A stretch of 43,958 bases of DNA, taken from NCBI GenBank assembly GCA_030540195.1, contig JAUNWT010000011.1:1-43958 (forward strand), given 5' to 3'. Shown in pieces: positions 15,768 through 24,645 of the stretch. Within the stretch, counting starts at the first letter, position 1, and every line of letters starts with the position of its first letter. Both the position numbers and the translations under genes were made by a program. This stretch comes from Bacillota bacterium (GTDB lineage: Bacteria > Bacillota_I > Bacilli_A > Erysipelotrichales > Coprobacillaceae). Below the pieces are notes generated by a model. The model had not been told where the DNA came from and searched no databases. It saw only the letters and a program-made list of their open reading frames with translations.

Positions 15768-16259
15768 TTATACCAACGAATTTTCCATTTCTTTGCTTTT
15801 TGAATAATCAACAAATTTATAATGTGGATTACGCTCAATAAAATTTTCAACTACAAAAGATAAATCACTTTCATCCTCTACTCCTATGCAATAATCCATT
15901 TGACCATTATTTTCTTCTAAAGCAAAAAAACATCTATGATAGTTTTCCTCATCTACAGGCAAAGATATTTGAATTCCTTTTTTATCCATAAGTTCTAGAT
16001 TTCCTTCATAATAGAGTACAAATGGTGGATTAGGAATTTCTTTAAGTGGTGAAGGATATTTATCGGATAAGATTGTTTCGTTCATCTCTTCAACATCTTC
16101 CAAATATAGTTTGATATCTTTATTTGTAAGTCTTTCCTTTTCCCTTAATGCTTCTAAAATTTTAAAAAAATGACCATGATATTTTTGAGAAAAAGCAACA
16201 AGTATTTCATTCATAGTTATATTTTCAAAATGTTTTTCTTTGGAGTTACTTTCTTTCAT
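15768..16259 (-). CDS. DprA-like mini-protein, array member A (163 aa)
   Basis: Last and most diverged member of the five-gene array. The central motif ILSDKYPSPLKEIPNPPFVL followed by YYEGNLELM is the clearest in the array and closely resembles the stretch of DprA/Smf that precedes its Rossmann fold. The GSR nucleotide/DNA-binding motif that should follow is absent. The C-terminal half has the array motif MDYCIG in place of DWCI. The ATG has AAGGAG ten bases upstream and overlaps the end of the 51-aa gene. The function is unknown. Confidence 0.72.
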   Translation of the reverse strand: MKESNSKEKHFENITMNEILVAFSQKYHGHFFKILEALREKERLTNKDIKLYLEDVEEMNETILSDKYPSPLKEIPNPPFVLYYEGNLELMDKKGIQISLPVDEENYHRCFFALEENNGQMDYCIGVEDESDLSFVVENFIERNPHYKFVDYSKSKEMENSLV

Positions 16260-16401
16260 TAGATTTCATCTCCTTTTTATATTCTTCTATAGCTTTCATC
16301 ATATCCTTATAGTCTTTACTTTCTTTTTGTTCATTAGGACATTCGATTTTTTTATAGCCTTTTTGTTTTAATATATTTTCTAATTCTTTATCTAATTTCA
16401 T
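16246..16401 (-). CDS. Small basic protein, 51 aa
   Basis: A frame of 51 codons beginning MKLDKELENILKQKGYKK, lysine- and glutamate-rich, with one Cys (IECPNEQ). AAGGT lies about 10 bases upstream, and its last 14 nt overlap the start of array member A, whose ribosome-binding site lies within this gene. It interrupts the otherwise regular array of DprA-like genes between members A and B. No family is recognised. Confidence 0.55.
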   Translation of the reverse strand: MKLDKELENILKQKGYKKIECPNEQKESKDYKDMMKAIEEYKKEMKSNERK

Positions 16402-16442
16402 TTTTATTTACCTTATACAGAAATTATCTGTTCCTTTCTTTT

Positions 16443-16901
16443 TTAAGACATAGTTAAATCTTTTTCTTTTGAGTAATCTTTAAAATTAAGTATCTTCAAT
16501 TCACTTTGTACTTTTTCAATTAAGTCATTCAAATGTTCCTGATTTTCGCACCCAATCATCCAATCACATTCACCATTTTCATCTTCGGCTACAAATAAGA
16601 ATCCTCTTTTTTCAGTACCAAACAATCCATTAAAAATTAGCAGATCTGCATTATTACAGATATCCAATTTACCATCATAGAAAACCACAACAGGTGGCTT
16701 ATTTTCTACTTTCAATGCTCTAGGATAATCAGATGAGTTATGTGTTACATATTTTTCAGTTGCACTGTTTATATATCCAAATAATTCATCCGCTTCCATG
16801 ACTCTGTTATTCATCATTGCATCTGCTACCTTCTCTAAATCATTGTCATATTTCATTGCCAGTGCAAAAACAATTTCATCATCCGTAATGTCATCTTTCA
16901 T
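16443..16901 (-). CDS. DprA-like mini-protein, array member B (152 aa)
   Basis: The layout is the same as in the other members: an N-terminal helical part of about 50 residues (ITDDEIVFALAMKYDNDLEKV), then NSSDYPRALKVENKPPVVVF and YDGKLDI, then a C-terminal half with CDWMIG and the ending KDYSKEKDLTMS. GAGGTG precedes the ATG, and the gene starts 12 bp after the stop of member C. The DprA-like Rossmann motif is missing. Confidence 0.72.
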   Translation of the reverse strand: MKDDITDDEIVFALAMKYDNDLEKVADAMMNNRVMEADELFGYINSATEKYVTHNSSDYPRALKVENKPPVVVFYDGKLDICNNADLLIFNGLFGTEKRGFLFVAEDENGECDWMIGCENQEHLNDLIEKVQSELKILNFKDYSKEKDLTMS

Positions 16902-16913
16902 TTCTTCACCTCA

Positions 16914-17366
16914 TCAATTCAATACAGCGCTTTGGGGCTGTTTATATTTTTTAAACTCTAAATTATCATTTCTTTCAAATACTTCTTCAACTACAGGCTG
17001 AAGAACTTCTTGATCTGTAGTGGCAACACACCATTCTGCTTCATCACCTTTATTAACTATTCCAATAAAAATCTTGTCTGCTTTATTAACAACACTTTCA
17101 TAAACATGTATATCTTTTTGAAATACATCAAGATCACCATCGTAAAACAGACACACTGGTGGATCATCAAGACCCCCAAGTATAACGGGGTAGTCATCTG
17201 AAAGAAAAGAAATATAATTTTCATGCACTTCATTTAAGTAATATTCTTTTTCCTTGTCTGTCATAAAAATTTTTTTATCGATTACATCATCTATAATCTC
17301 AGTACTGTTTCCAAACTTCTGACAGAGTGCAACAAGAATGTCATCACTTGTAAATTTATCATTCAT
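16914..17366 (-). CDS. DprA-like mini-protein, array member C (150 aa)
   Basis: Start chosen at 17366 (MNDKFTSDD) because AAAAGGA lies just upstream; an ATG at 17384 is in frame but overlaps the end of member D. It carries FLSDDYPVILGGLDDPPVCL then FYDGDLDVF and the C-terminal motif AEWCVA. The ending differs slightly (KQPQSAVLN). It is separated from D by 17 bp, with no promoter or terminator between them, so the array is probably one transcript. Confidence 0.72.
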   Translation of the reverse strand: MNDKFTSDDILVALCQKFGNSTEIIDDVIDKKIFMTDKEKEYYLNEVHENYISFLSDDYPVILGGLDDPPVCLFYDGDLDVFQKDIHVYESVVNKADKIFIGIVNKGDEAEWCVATTDQEVLQPVVEEVFERNDNLEFKKYKQPQSAVLN

Positions 17367-17383
17367 TTTAATTTTCCTTTTCA

Positions 17384-17833
17384 TTAAGATAAGCTTAATT
17401 CCTCTTTTTTTACATAATTCTTCAGATTATATCTATCGCCGTAATCTTCAAAAAATTTATTGATTTCAGGTACTAACTGCTTTTCATTTTCTGTCACGAT
17501 ACACCAGTCAACATCATTTCCTTTTTGATTGATTGCAAGGTAACATTTTCTTCCATCTACTGTTTTTTCAAAATAGTGATCACATTGATCAAATAATTCA
17601 AGATTTCCTTCATAAAAAAATACAAATGGTGGATTATCGACCCTATGAAAAAAATCAGGGTAGTCATCTGATGTAATAACAACATATTTTTCTTCTACTT
17701 TTTTGAGTATCTCATCGATTTCTTCTACAGATACTGGTGTTCCTTCAAAAAGTCTTTGTAAAATTACAGGTGCATTATTTTCAAATTTTAAAGCAAACGC
17801 CAAAATCAGCTCATCCATTGTATAATTATCCAT
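17384..17833 (-). CDS. DprA-like mini-protein, array member D (149 aa)
   Basis: The ATG at 17833 (MDNYTMDELILAFALKFENN) has AAAGGA eight bases upstream; the longer frame would need a TTG. The motif TSDDYPDFFHRVDNPPFVF then FYEGNLELF is followed by the C-terminal VDWCIV and the ending KEELSLS. It is closest to member E by eye. Confidence 0.72.
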   Translation of the reverse strand: MDNYTMDELILAFALKFENNAPVILQRLFEGTPVSVEEIDEILKKVEEKYVVITSDDYPDFFHRVDNPPFVFFYEGNLELFDQCDHYFEKTVDGRKCYLAINQKGNDVDWCIVTENEKQLVPEINKFFEDYGDRYNLKNYVKKEELSLS

Positions 17834-17851
17834 AAAATCATTCCTTTCCAA

Positions 17852-18316
17852 TTATGATAAATTCAATTCATTCTTATTCGCATATTTTTTAAAATCTAAA
17901 TCTTCTTCTAAATCATTTAAAAATTTATTAACTACTGGCAAAAGGTCTTCTTCATGAGTGACCGCAATACACCAGTCCACTTCATTTCCACCATCTTCTG
18001 ATACTGCCAGATAGAAATCTTTTGTTGAATCCAAAGGATTTTCAAAAGTTGCTCCATTATTATTGAACAATTCTAGATTTCCCTCGTAAAACAGAGCAAA
18101 TGGTGGCTGAGAGAAATTTCTAAAATACTCTGGATAGTCATTTGAAAACAATATGACATATTTTTCTTCGACATCTTTCATATATTTTTCAACTTCCTCA
18201 TAATTGATTTTTGCACCTTTTTTCATTTCACCTAAAATTGTTTCAAAATCGTTATCATATTTTAATACGAATGTCAGAAAATATTTTTCTTCTTCTTTGC
18301 TAAAAATCGTAATCAC
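17852..18316 (-). CDS. DprA-like mini-protein, array member E (154 aa)
   Basis: First gene of the array, just after the terminator of the secretion operon, so a promoter should lie in 18317-18350. It has FSNDYPEYFRNFSQPPFAL then FYEGNLELF, the C-terminal VDWCIAVT and the ending KNELNLS. The only standard start is a GTG fused to its GGAG ribosome-binding site; an ATT a few codons downstream would have normal spacing. The start is therefore uncertain. Confidence 0.7.
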   Translation of the reverse strand: MITIFSKEEEKYFLTFVLKYDNDFETILGEMKKGAKINYEEVEKYMKDVEEKYVILFSNDYPEYFRNFSQPPFALFYEGNLELFNNNGATFENPLDSTKDFYLAVSEDGGNEVDWCIAVTHEEDLLPVVNKFLNDLEEDLDFKKYANKNELNLS

Positions 18317-18344
18317 TCCAATCTTATATAAATAGTAATAAAAT

Positions 18345-18381
18345 ATTAAAAGTCTTTTGACTTTGATGTAATCAAAAGACT
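18345..18381 (-). terminator. Intrinsic terminator of the secretion operon
   Basis: Perfect arms AGTCTTTTGA and TCAAAAGACT at 18351-18360 and 18372-18381; the stem contains the TGA stop of the NlpC/P60 gene. The U tract is modest. Confidence 0.75.
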
Positions 18382-19523
18382 CTTCTGCAACTTAACACAT
18401 GTGATTTATAGTAATTTGTCATATTCTGTCTTTTAACTGTATATTTTGAAGAATTTCCTTTGACAGAAGCATTTCCATTTGCGTGTATCATGTAATTATC
18501 TCCTGCATAAATTGATACATGATCTGCTTTCTTATCTCCATTCCAGTCAAAAGCAATCAGATCTCCAACCTTCAGTTCATTAACCGATATGCTTCTTCCG
18601 TAATTTGCAAATCCATCTGCTGTCAGTCTTGGAACTGTAATACCTGCCTGATTCAATGTCCAGTAAACAAGTCCTGAACAGTCAAAATAATCTGGGCCAC
18701 TTTTACCCCACCAGTAACGGCATCCAATTTTTGATGATGCAATGTTAATGATATTTGCTCCAGCACTTCCATCATTACTGAAAGAATAAACATTCAGATA
18801 GGAAAGTACCTGATAAACATAAAACATATTTCCATAGTTCCATCTCCAGTTTCCACCGTCCCAGTATTTATTGATTTGTAAATTAAACATCAATCTTAGC
18901 TTTGAAGCCGTTGAATAACCTTTTTTATTGTTGTTAAAACGATGCTCATAACAATATCTGCATGATTCTTCAAAACTATATTTTTTATTTTTGGAATGTC
19001 TTTTGATAATGCCTAATCCCTTGTTGTAGGCATCAACTGTAGTAAACAAAGCATCATTATTAACAAGTCCCGAAGTAACACTTTGTGAAAGTGCATCCGC
19101 AAAATCTTTGACTCCACATTCTATAGAGTATTTTGGATCTTTGATTGAATTTGGTTTCTTAGAATATTTCGTATTTTTTGAACATTCAGAAGATTGCATA
19201 GGATCATTACCTTCTCCACCTGATTCAACCATCATGATTGCCAAAATAACATTTACATAGTTTGAAACATCTAAGTAGCCATTCATATCCTTTGCACACC
19301 ATTTTTCTACTTCACTTTTATATTTCAACACTTTTACATTGACATTTTCCTTCAGACTGTATGAACTGTTATCACCAAAGATAATATCAACTGTAGTTGA
19401 AATTGGATGTTCCAACCACTCATTTAAGGCAACAAAGGGCGTACACAGTGCGCCCATAAATAAAATAAAGCCAAGAATAATAATTCCTGACTTTTTTCCT
19501 ATTCTTTTTAAAATGAGATTCAT
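18372..19523 (-). CDS. Bifunctional peptidoglycan hydrolase (lysozyme-like plus NlpC/P60)
   Basis: The 383-aa protein opens the cell wall for the conjugation channel, like CwlT of ICEBs1 and Orf14 of Tn916. An N-terminal membrane anchor (about 12-32) precedes a lysozyme-like domain with the catalytic glutamate in MMVESGGEG near residue 97. The C-terminal NlpC/P60 domain begins near 262: the catalytic Cys is in DCSGLV near residue 280 and the His in DHVSIYAG. It follows VirB4 by 10 bp, with AGGT before its ATG. Confidence 0.92.
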   Translation of the reverse strand: MNLILKRIGKKSGIIILGFILFMGALCTPFVALNEWLEHPISTTVDIIFGDNSSYSLKENVNVKVLKYKSEVEKWCAKDMNGYLDVSNYVNVILAIMMVESGGEGNDPMQSSECSKNTKYSKKPNSIKDPKYSIECGVKDFADALSQSVTSGLVNNDALFTTVDAYNKGLGIIKRHSKNKKYSFEESCRYCYEHRFNNNKKGYSTASKLRLMFNLQINKYWDGGNWRWNYGNMFYVYQVLSYLNVYSFSNDGSAGANIINIASSKIGCRYWWGKSGPDYFDCSGLVYWTLNQAGITVPRLTADGFANYGRSISVNELKVGDLIAFDWNGDKKADHVSIYAGDNYMIHANGNASVKGNSSKYTVKRQNMTNYYKSHVLSCRRVF

Positions 19524-19533
19524 TTTTTACCTG

Positions 19534-21414
19534 TTATGCCCCAAAGAATTCTTTTTCTCTTTCCGACATTAGAATATGCACTGGAATTTTCCTATTTCCA
19601 TTTTGAAAAAGGCAGTAATGAGGAAGAAGAAAACGAATCGTATCCATTTCCTGATCTGTTAGATAAACAAGTTTTCCATACTCTAGAATGCCATCCAGCT
19701 CCATGTTGAATGTTACTTTGTAGGTAGCATTATTAAAAATTGCAGTTCCATGTACATGGATTTTGTCATTGTTATAATCTTTAACTTCCTGTGTCCCAGA
19801 GATAGTTACCGTATTGTATTTTCTGGCACGTCTTTGAAACTGCGCCTTTAAAGCTGCAATAGGTTCATTTTGAATATAGGTATGATCTTCATCAGTCACA
19901 AAAACAGTCTGATCATCTGTTGAAAGACAGTTCGACCATGCATATTTAAAAACGATTCTTAACAATGCATTTCCGATGTTATCTGGTGCTTCTATCAGAT
20001 GTTTTGTTCCAAAAGAAACAAGCCCAACTGTATCAAGTGCTGTCATATCAATGTTTGTTGTTCCATTGAAATATCTTGCAAGATGTCCTTCTATCAGTCC
20101 TTCGTCTGTTTGAACTCCAACAAGACTTCGCATCTTCATTTGCAGATTCAAAAGAGCTTCAATGACTTTTTTATTTTTCAAGGCACTGTTTTCATACTCT
20201 TCTAGCATCTGATCAATTACTACTGAAAATGTCGTAAAAGTGGGATAATCTTCAGGTTTAAAATGTTTGAACGATTCAATTCCATCAATTCCAGCAACTC
20301 GGTATGTTCTTTCAGTAATTTCATCTAGAACATTGATTTCATCTTCCGTAATATTTGACCATAGCGTTTTGAACATAATAATCAAATCTTCAACAACATT
20401 TTTTATGGCAATCTTTGTATCATACATCACTTCTTCTGATTCTTTTTCGTCGGCATCTGTTGATACGGGTTGCAAATCGAATATATTAATGATACCTCCA
20501 TCAACTCCAAATTCAATATAATTTCCTTCAAGCTTTCTTGTCAGCTCCCTGTTTTTATTTTCAGGATCTAACCAGATGATTTTACGATGATTGATGATAT
20601 GAGAACATATAAGAAGTGTCATAAATACTGTTTTCCCCATGCCTGTTTTACCAATGACGAGCATATTACCAGCTGTTCTTCCCTGTGCCTTTGCATTTTC
20701 AGTATCATTTAGATAAGCAAACTGATCAAAGATGATTTTCCCACCTGTGTTGGCTTCAACACCAATGAAGGTTCCGTATTTATCATCGATACTGTCATAG
20801 AAAAATGGCCATAATGCTGCACCCGTAAGTGTAGGTAACATAACACCAATGTGATAGTCAACATATTTGTTTAAAGAATTGCCAATAAATAGTGGACTGT
20901 TTTTTTGCATTGCTCCTACCTGTAATCGAGGGAGAGCATGAAGTCTCATATGATTATCCGTCTGAATCCTGTTTTTAACTGCGATTGTTTTTTCATTGAG
21001 CTTTTGAAGATCATCAGCAGTTATATAGATATTAATAACAACATTCATGGTTCTGCTTTTGTTGGCAACCATCTGTTTGATCGTTTCCTGCATCGTATAA
21101 TATCTGGTAATCAGTTCTTCTCTTGCTGTATCCGTATTGGTTTTGTTAATTTGTTCTTCCAAATGATTGATTTCCTTTTGCATATAACTTGCAAAATCTA
21201 TATTCATTAAGGATGTTGAAAAATCAATGTGGTAATCAGGTGAGTTGATAAACTGTGCCAGAAAACCTTCAGTAATTGCTTTAGGCATAGCCGATACAGT
21301 TAAAACTCTTACATACTTATCACCTATAATATAATAAGTATCCTTTTCAACAAGTCCATGAGGGGCAAGTGTTGTTCTTCTGGCCTTTTCAGTTCTTTTC
21401 AATTTCATTTTCAT
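19534..21414 (-). CDS. VirB4-family conjugation ATPase
   Basis: A 626-aa cytoplasmic ATPase that powers the type IV secretion channel. Walker A GKTGMGKT lies near residue 252-260 and the Walker B region VFVTDEDHTY near 508, followed by FQRRARKYNTVTISGTQEV, typical of VirB4/TraC. The start at 21414 has AGGAG four bases upstream and an in-frame ATG six bases later; the longer frame would need a TTG. It overlaps the upstream gene by 26 nt. Confidence 0.92.
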   Translation of the reverse strand: MKMKLKRTEKARRTTLAPHGLVEKDTYYIIGDKYVRVLTVSAMPKAITEGFLAQFINSPDYHIDFSTSLMNIDFASYMQKEINHLEEQINKTNTDTAREELITRYYTMQETIKQMVANKSRTMNVVINIYITADDLQKLNEKTIAVKNRIQTDNHMRLHALPRLQVGAMQKNSPLFIGNSLNKYVDYHIGVMLPTLTGAALWPFFYDSIDDKYGTFIGVEANTGGKIIFDQFAYLNDTENAKAQGRTAGNMLVIGKTGMGKTVFMTLLICSHIINHRKIIWLDPENKNRELTRKLEGNYIEFGVDGGIINIFDLQPVSTDADEKESEEVMYDTKIAIKNVVEDLIIMFKTLWSNITEDEINVLDEITERTYRVAGIDGIESFKHFKPEDYPTFTTFSVVIDQMLEEYENSALKNKKVIEALLNLQMKMRSLVGVQTDEGLIEGHLARYFNGTTNIDMTALDTVGLVSFGTKHLIEAPDNIGNALLRIVFKYAWSNCLSTDDQTVFVTDEDHTYIQNEPIAALKAQFQRRARKYNTVTISGTQEVKDYNNDKIHVHGTAIFNNATYKVTFNMELDGILEYGKLVYLTDQEMDTIRFLLPHYCLFQNGNRKIPVHILMSEREKEFFGA

Positions 21415-22075
21415 ATTTCTCCTTGTCAATAATCAGTGAAACAAATTCATACTGATTAACAATTTCAGTTTTAAAATCATGTGAAATAACGGCCTCATAA
21501 TCGGTGATGGACATTAAAGATGTTGTAAATCCAGCATAGCGTAACATGGCTTCGAGCTTAGAAAGTCGATTATCAACAACATTTTCACTTTCCTGAATGA
21601 GTACATAAAATGCCAGTTCATGACGTTCTTGAATAGCATTATCCATCTTATCTATCTGAAGTTCTGTCAGTTTTTTACAACCAGCAATATCTTCTACTTT
21701 CAGGTTTTCGATATACCTGTTGAGATGTTTATGCAGTTTCAAAGGACTTTTTACAATCTTAAAAAACAGTTCTCCTCTGTAATTATCAAAACAGCTGGAC
21801 AGATTAACAATCATCTGAACTTTCTGCCTTTCTGAAATTGTAAGTATATTAGGACACGACAACTGCAACCCTCTTACAACTTTTTCAGTATCCTGATTTT
21901 GCAGATAAATTCCATAATTATCTGCTTTTTGAATATGCATCCACTCAAGAATGCTCTTTAAATTCTTATCTTTTTTCTTCAGCTTTTGAAATTCCTTTTC
22001 TTTTTTCTTCTTATCCTTTTGTTCCTTCAAAATCTGTTTTTCTTTATTTATTTTTCCTTTTTTCATTTTCATCAT
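21389..22075 (-). CDS. Conjugation-operon protein with basic coiled-coil N-terminus, 228 aa
   Basis: The first 40 residues are almost entirely Lys, Glu and Gln and probably form a basic coiled coil. The rest is a mixed alpha/beta domain with VRGLQLSCPNILTISERQKV and a TSLMSITDYEAVI segment. No membrane segment is present. GGAG lies eight bases before the ATG. It sits between the PrgI-like gene and VirB4 and overlaps VirB4 by 26 nt. In other systems the N-terminal domain of VirB4 is attached; here this separate protein may supply part of that function. That is an inference. Confidence 0.65.
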   Translation of the reverse strand: MMKMKKGKINKEKQILKEQKDKKKKEKEFQKLKKKDKNLKSILEWMHIQKADNYGIYLQNQDTEKVVRGLQLSCPNILTISERQKVQMIVNLSSCFDNYRGELFFKIVKSPLKLHKHLNRYIENLKVEDIAGCKKLTELQIDKMDNAIQERHELAFYVLIQESENVVDNRLSKLEAMLRYAGFTTSLMSITDYEAVISHDFKTEIVNQYEFVSLIIDKEKYENEIEKN

Positions 22076-22077
22076 CG

Positions 22078-22425
22078 TTAATTCTCCACATCATCCTTTT
22101 CTTCGTAATTATTGTAGTTGATACCACACCAAGGATAGTTTTTTTGTCTCAAATGATAATCAATTTCAACTATAAGTCTTTGGAACAAATTATGGAACAT
22201 CGGCATTGGCATGAACAAAACAAAATTCAGACAGTCGATAATTAAACCAACAATAAACAGAACCATACAGTAATTAAATGATTCATCAGACATCATTGAA
22301 ATTGAAGCAATAGAAATCAAAGTACCAATAATCACACCAGGTACTAAAATAAGAAGATCCAATACCCCATATTTATTAAAGAAATATTTTCCGTTTTTAA
22401 AATCTTTAGGACAGCTGTATATCAT
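22078..22425 (-). CDS. PrgI/VirB3-like membrane protein, 115 aa
   Basis: Two adjacent membrane segments (about 22-45 and 52-72) follow a short N-terminus with YSCPKDFKNGKYFFNKYGVLD, and a cytoplasmic tail ends in acidic residues. The size, topology and position just before the VirB4 module match the PrgI/VirB3 family. Its ATGA start overlaps the stop of the VirB6-like gene by 4 nt, and GGAGG precedes it. Confidence 0.7.
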   Translation of the reverse strand: MIYSCPKDFKNGKYFFNKYGVLDLLILVPGVIIGTLISIASISMMSDESFNYCMVLFIVGLIIDCLNFVLFMPMPMFHNLFQRLIVEIDYHLRQKNYPWCGINYNNYEEKDDVEN

Positions 22426-24326
22426 TTCTTCATCCTCCTTTTGTTTCTTTCCATATTTCTTTGATAGGCTGATTTAAAAGTGTAAGGTTTCGTTTCTCTT
22501 ACAGTTTGAATTCTGTAACCTCTATTTTCCAATTCTTTTTGAAGCTTCTCTCGTGGCATATTTTTAGCATTTTCGATGCCGTAATATTTAGCTGCATCCA
22601 GTTCCTGATTGTAAATTGGATCAATTTTACTTTGACTGCTACTATTCCCATAACTGCTGTTTGAAGGATTAAAATCTGTACTGTTTGTACCAGAAGTACT
22701 TCCATTAGAAATATTGGATGACATTCCAGAACTGTATGAAAAATCCGATGAATCCGAAAAATCAATATTATCAAAAGATGGAGCAGACAGATCCGAACCC
22801 AATGGTGATATACCATTCATGCCCATTGTCATTCCAGTACCATCATTAAAAGGATTTGATTGACTTGTCCTAGAACCTTCATTGTTATTTCTTTTATTTA
22901 CATCACTGTTTGAACTTTGTCCTTCCTTGCCTTTATCAAACTTTCTTGAAAAATCATTTGATCTGTTAGGGTTTGCTGAAGAATACCCTTTATAACCGCT
23001 CTGTTGCATTTTATTTGCTGCTTTATTTTTTACACTGTCCATGGTGAATTTTCCGACATCGCTTAACCCGTCACGAATACTGTCCGCACTTTGAATGGTA
23101 TCTTTCATTCCTTTTAATGAGTTGTATCCATTTCCAATCTTGGCAGCACCTTTAAATCCAGCATCTACTCCTGTTTGGATACCACCTTTTAAAGCTGAAA
23201 GACCTCGTTTTGGTGCAGCTAAAACTGAACCCATAAACATCGTCTGTCTGAATGTTTCCATCATCGACTGACCGCTTGAACCAAAGAACTGTGCTATAAC
23301 ATTTGGTATTTCCTGAACAGCAAGCAGTCCACCTATAAATAGAGCAATCTTACTGAAAATACCTATCCAGTCATTTCCAAGTGTATTTTGAATTGCGCTA
23401 TTGGAACAGAGCATCAAAACAAAATAGGTAAAATAGATCTGGCAAAAGTTAGCAATCAGATCACCTGAAATGCTTCTTACCCACGTTCCAAAGCTCTTAT
23501 CTTCGGGATCAATAATGCTAGCAACCATATAAGGGGCTAACAGATACTTCATCGAACAAATAACAGATCTCATGGCAATTTGTAACGCTGTCATTGCAAA
23601 AATAAACAGGGCAACAATTGAAAGCAGAATTTCTAAGATAATTGATGACCATGTAGGAAAATACTTATAGACTGTACTGTTCCAACCCATTACTCCTGTA
23701 ATACCTGAAACAATAGACAAAGCATTTTCGCTAGTCATTCCTTCATCATCAAGGTATGAAATGTTATCCAGCAATTCCTTTTTATAGTCCTCTTCTGTTT
23801 TTGTTGCATTAATATCAAAGTTTTCATCAAGTTTGATTTCTTCACTTAATTCCTTATTACGATTCGAAAGATTGACTCTGCCTGACTGAATCAGCACATC
23901 CGACATATTCATATCCTCTGCACTTTTCTTTTCATCCGCAAAATCACTTGGAATCCAGTAGTTGACATGTTCAATAGCATCACTTGTCATTGAACAAGCT
24001 GATTTGTAGATCAATGGAACACCTGAAATAAGCATAGAAGCAAGTGAGAGAGAAACTAGAATTTTAGAAAGATTAATGTTTTCACGATACTCATTATCTA
24101 CAAAAAACTTGATATAAATTTTTACCAGCTTAAAAACAATAAAAATCAGCATACACGCTGACATCAGAATAAAGAATTTAGATGTTATTGTACTTCCACC
24201 TATATTTAAAGAGCCAATTTTCAAAACAACTTTCCACAGACAATCCAGCAAAAACAGAAATATTTCAGCAATCGCCCATAATAATGATCTGAACCATTGA
24301 GTGATTGCAGTTATAATCTTCGACAT
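22422..24326 (-). CDS. VirB6/TrbL-like polytopic membrane protein, 634 aa
   Basis: At least six membrane segments occur in residues 1-360 (near 15-30, 47-75, 88-110, 225-255, 290-315 and 320-345), which form the inner-membrane core of the channel. The C-terminal 250 residues are a low-complexity Ser/Asn/Gly region (for example NPFNDGTGMTMGMNGISP) ending in a basic helix KRRMKK. AGGGTG precedes the ATG. The hydrophilic tail is probably cytoplasmic and may contact VirB4 or VirD4. Confidence 0.8.
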   Translation of the reverse strand: MSKIITAITQWFRSLLWAIAEIFLFLLDCLWKVVLKIGSLNIGGSTITSKFFILMSACMLIFIVFKLVKIYIKFFVDNEYRENINLSKILVSLSLASMLISGVPLIYKSACSMTSDAIEHVNYWIPSDFADEKKSAEDMNMSDVLIQSGRVNLSNRNKELSEEIKLDENFDINATKTEEDYKKELLDNISYLDDEGMTSENALSIVSGITGVMGWNSTVYKYFPTWSSIILEILLSIVALFIFAMTALQIAMRSVICSMKYLLAPYMVASIIDPEDKSFGTWVRSISGDLIANFCQIYFTYFVLMLCSNSAIQNTLGNDWIGIFSKIALFIGGLLAVQEIPNVIAQFFGSSGQSMMETFRQTMFMGSVLAAPKRGLSALKGGIQTGVDAGFKGAAKIGNGYNSLKGMKDTIQSADSIRDGLSDVGKFTMDSVKNKAANKMQQSGYKGYSSANPNRSNDFSRKFDKGKEGQSSNSDVNKRNNNEGSRTSQSNPFNDGTGMTMGMNGISPLGSDLSAPSFDNIDFSDSSDFSYSSGMSSNISNGSTSGTNSTDFNPSNSSYGNSSSQSKIDPIYNQELDAAKYYGIENAKNMPREKLQKELENRGYRIQTVRETKPYTFKSAYQRNMERNKRRMKK

Positions 24327-24330
24327 CTAA

Positions 24331-24645
24331 TCACCCTATTCCTGAAGATGTAATTCCAAGTGCTTTGAAAATGGCTACGATACCAGTCCCCACAAATGCC
24401 CAAAAGACAATTTTTTTAATGATTCGGCTGGGTTTTTCACGCTCCTTAAGTTCATCATCTTTAGTAAACCAGACAGCTAATGTAGCAAGACTAGCAAGAA
24501 CAGCACCAATAGGAATAAGCCAGATGAGAATATCAATAACAGGATCCGTATAACCTTTGATCCATTTTTGAAGCTCAGCCTTATTGATTGCTCCAACAAT
24601 TGGATGAATCGTCAAGTTATCCCTTAATAAAATTAATTTATTCAT
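24331..24645 (-). CDS. Small two-segment membrane protein, VirB2-like position
   Basis: The 104-aa protein has hydrophobic segments at about 34-58 and 80-98 and a short polar loop with KDDELKEREKPSR. GGAGG precedes the ATG. Its size, topology and place directly before the VirB6-like gene fit the small VirB2-type or pilin-like subunits of Gram-positive conjugation systems. No cleavable signal is evident, so the assignment is by position. Confidence 0.6.
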   Translation of the reverse strand: MNKLILLRDNLTIHPIVGAINKAELQKWIKGYTDPVIDILIWLIPIGAVLASLATLAVWFTKDDELKEREKPSRIIKKIVFWAFVGTGIVAIFKALGITSSGIG

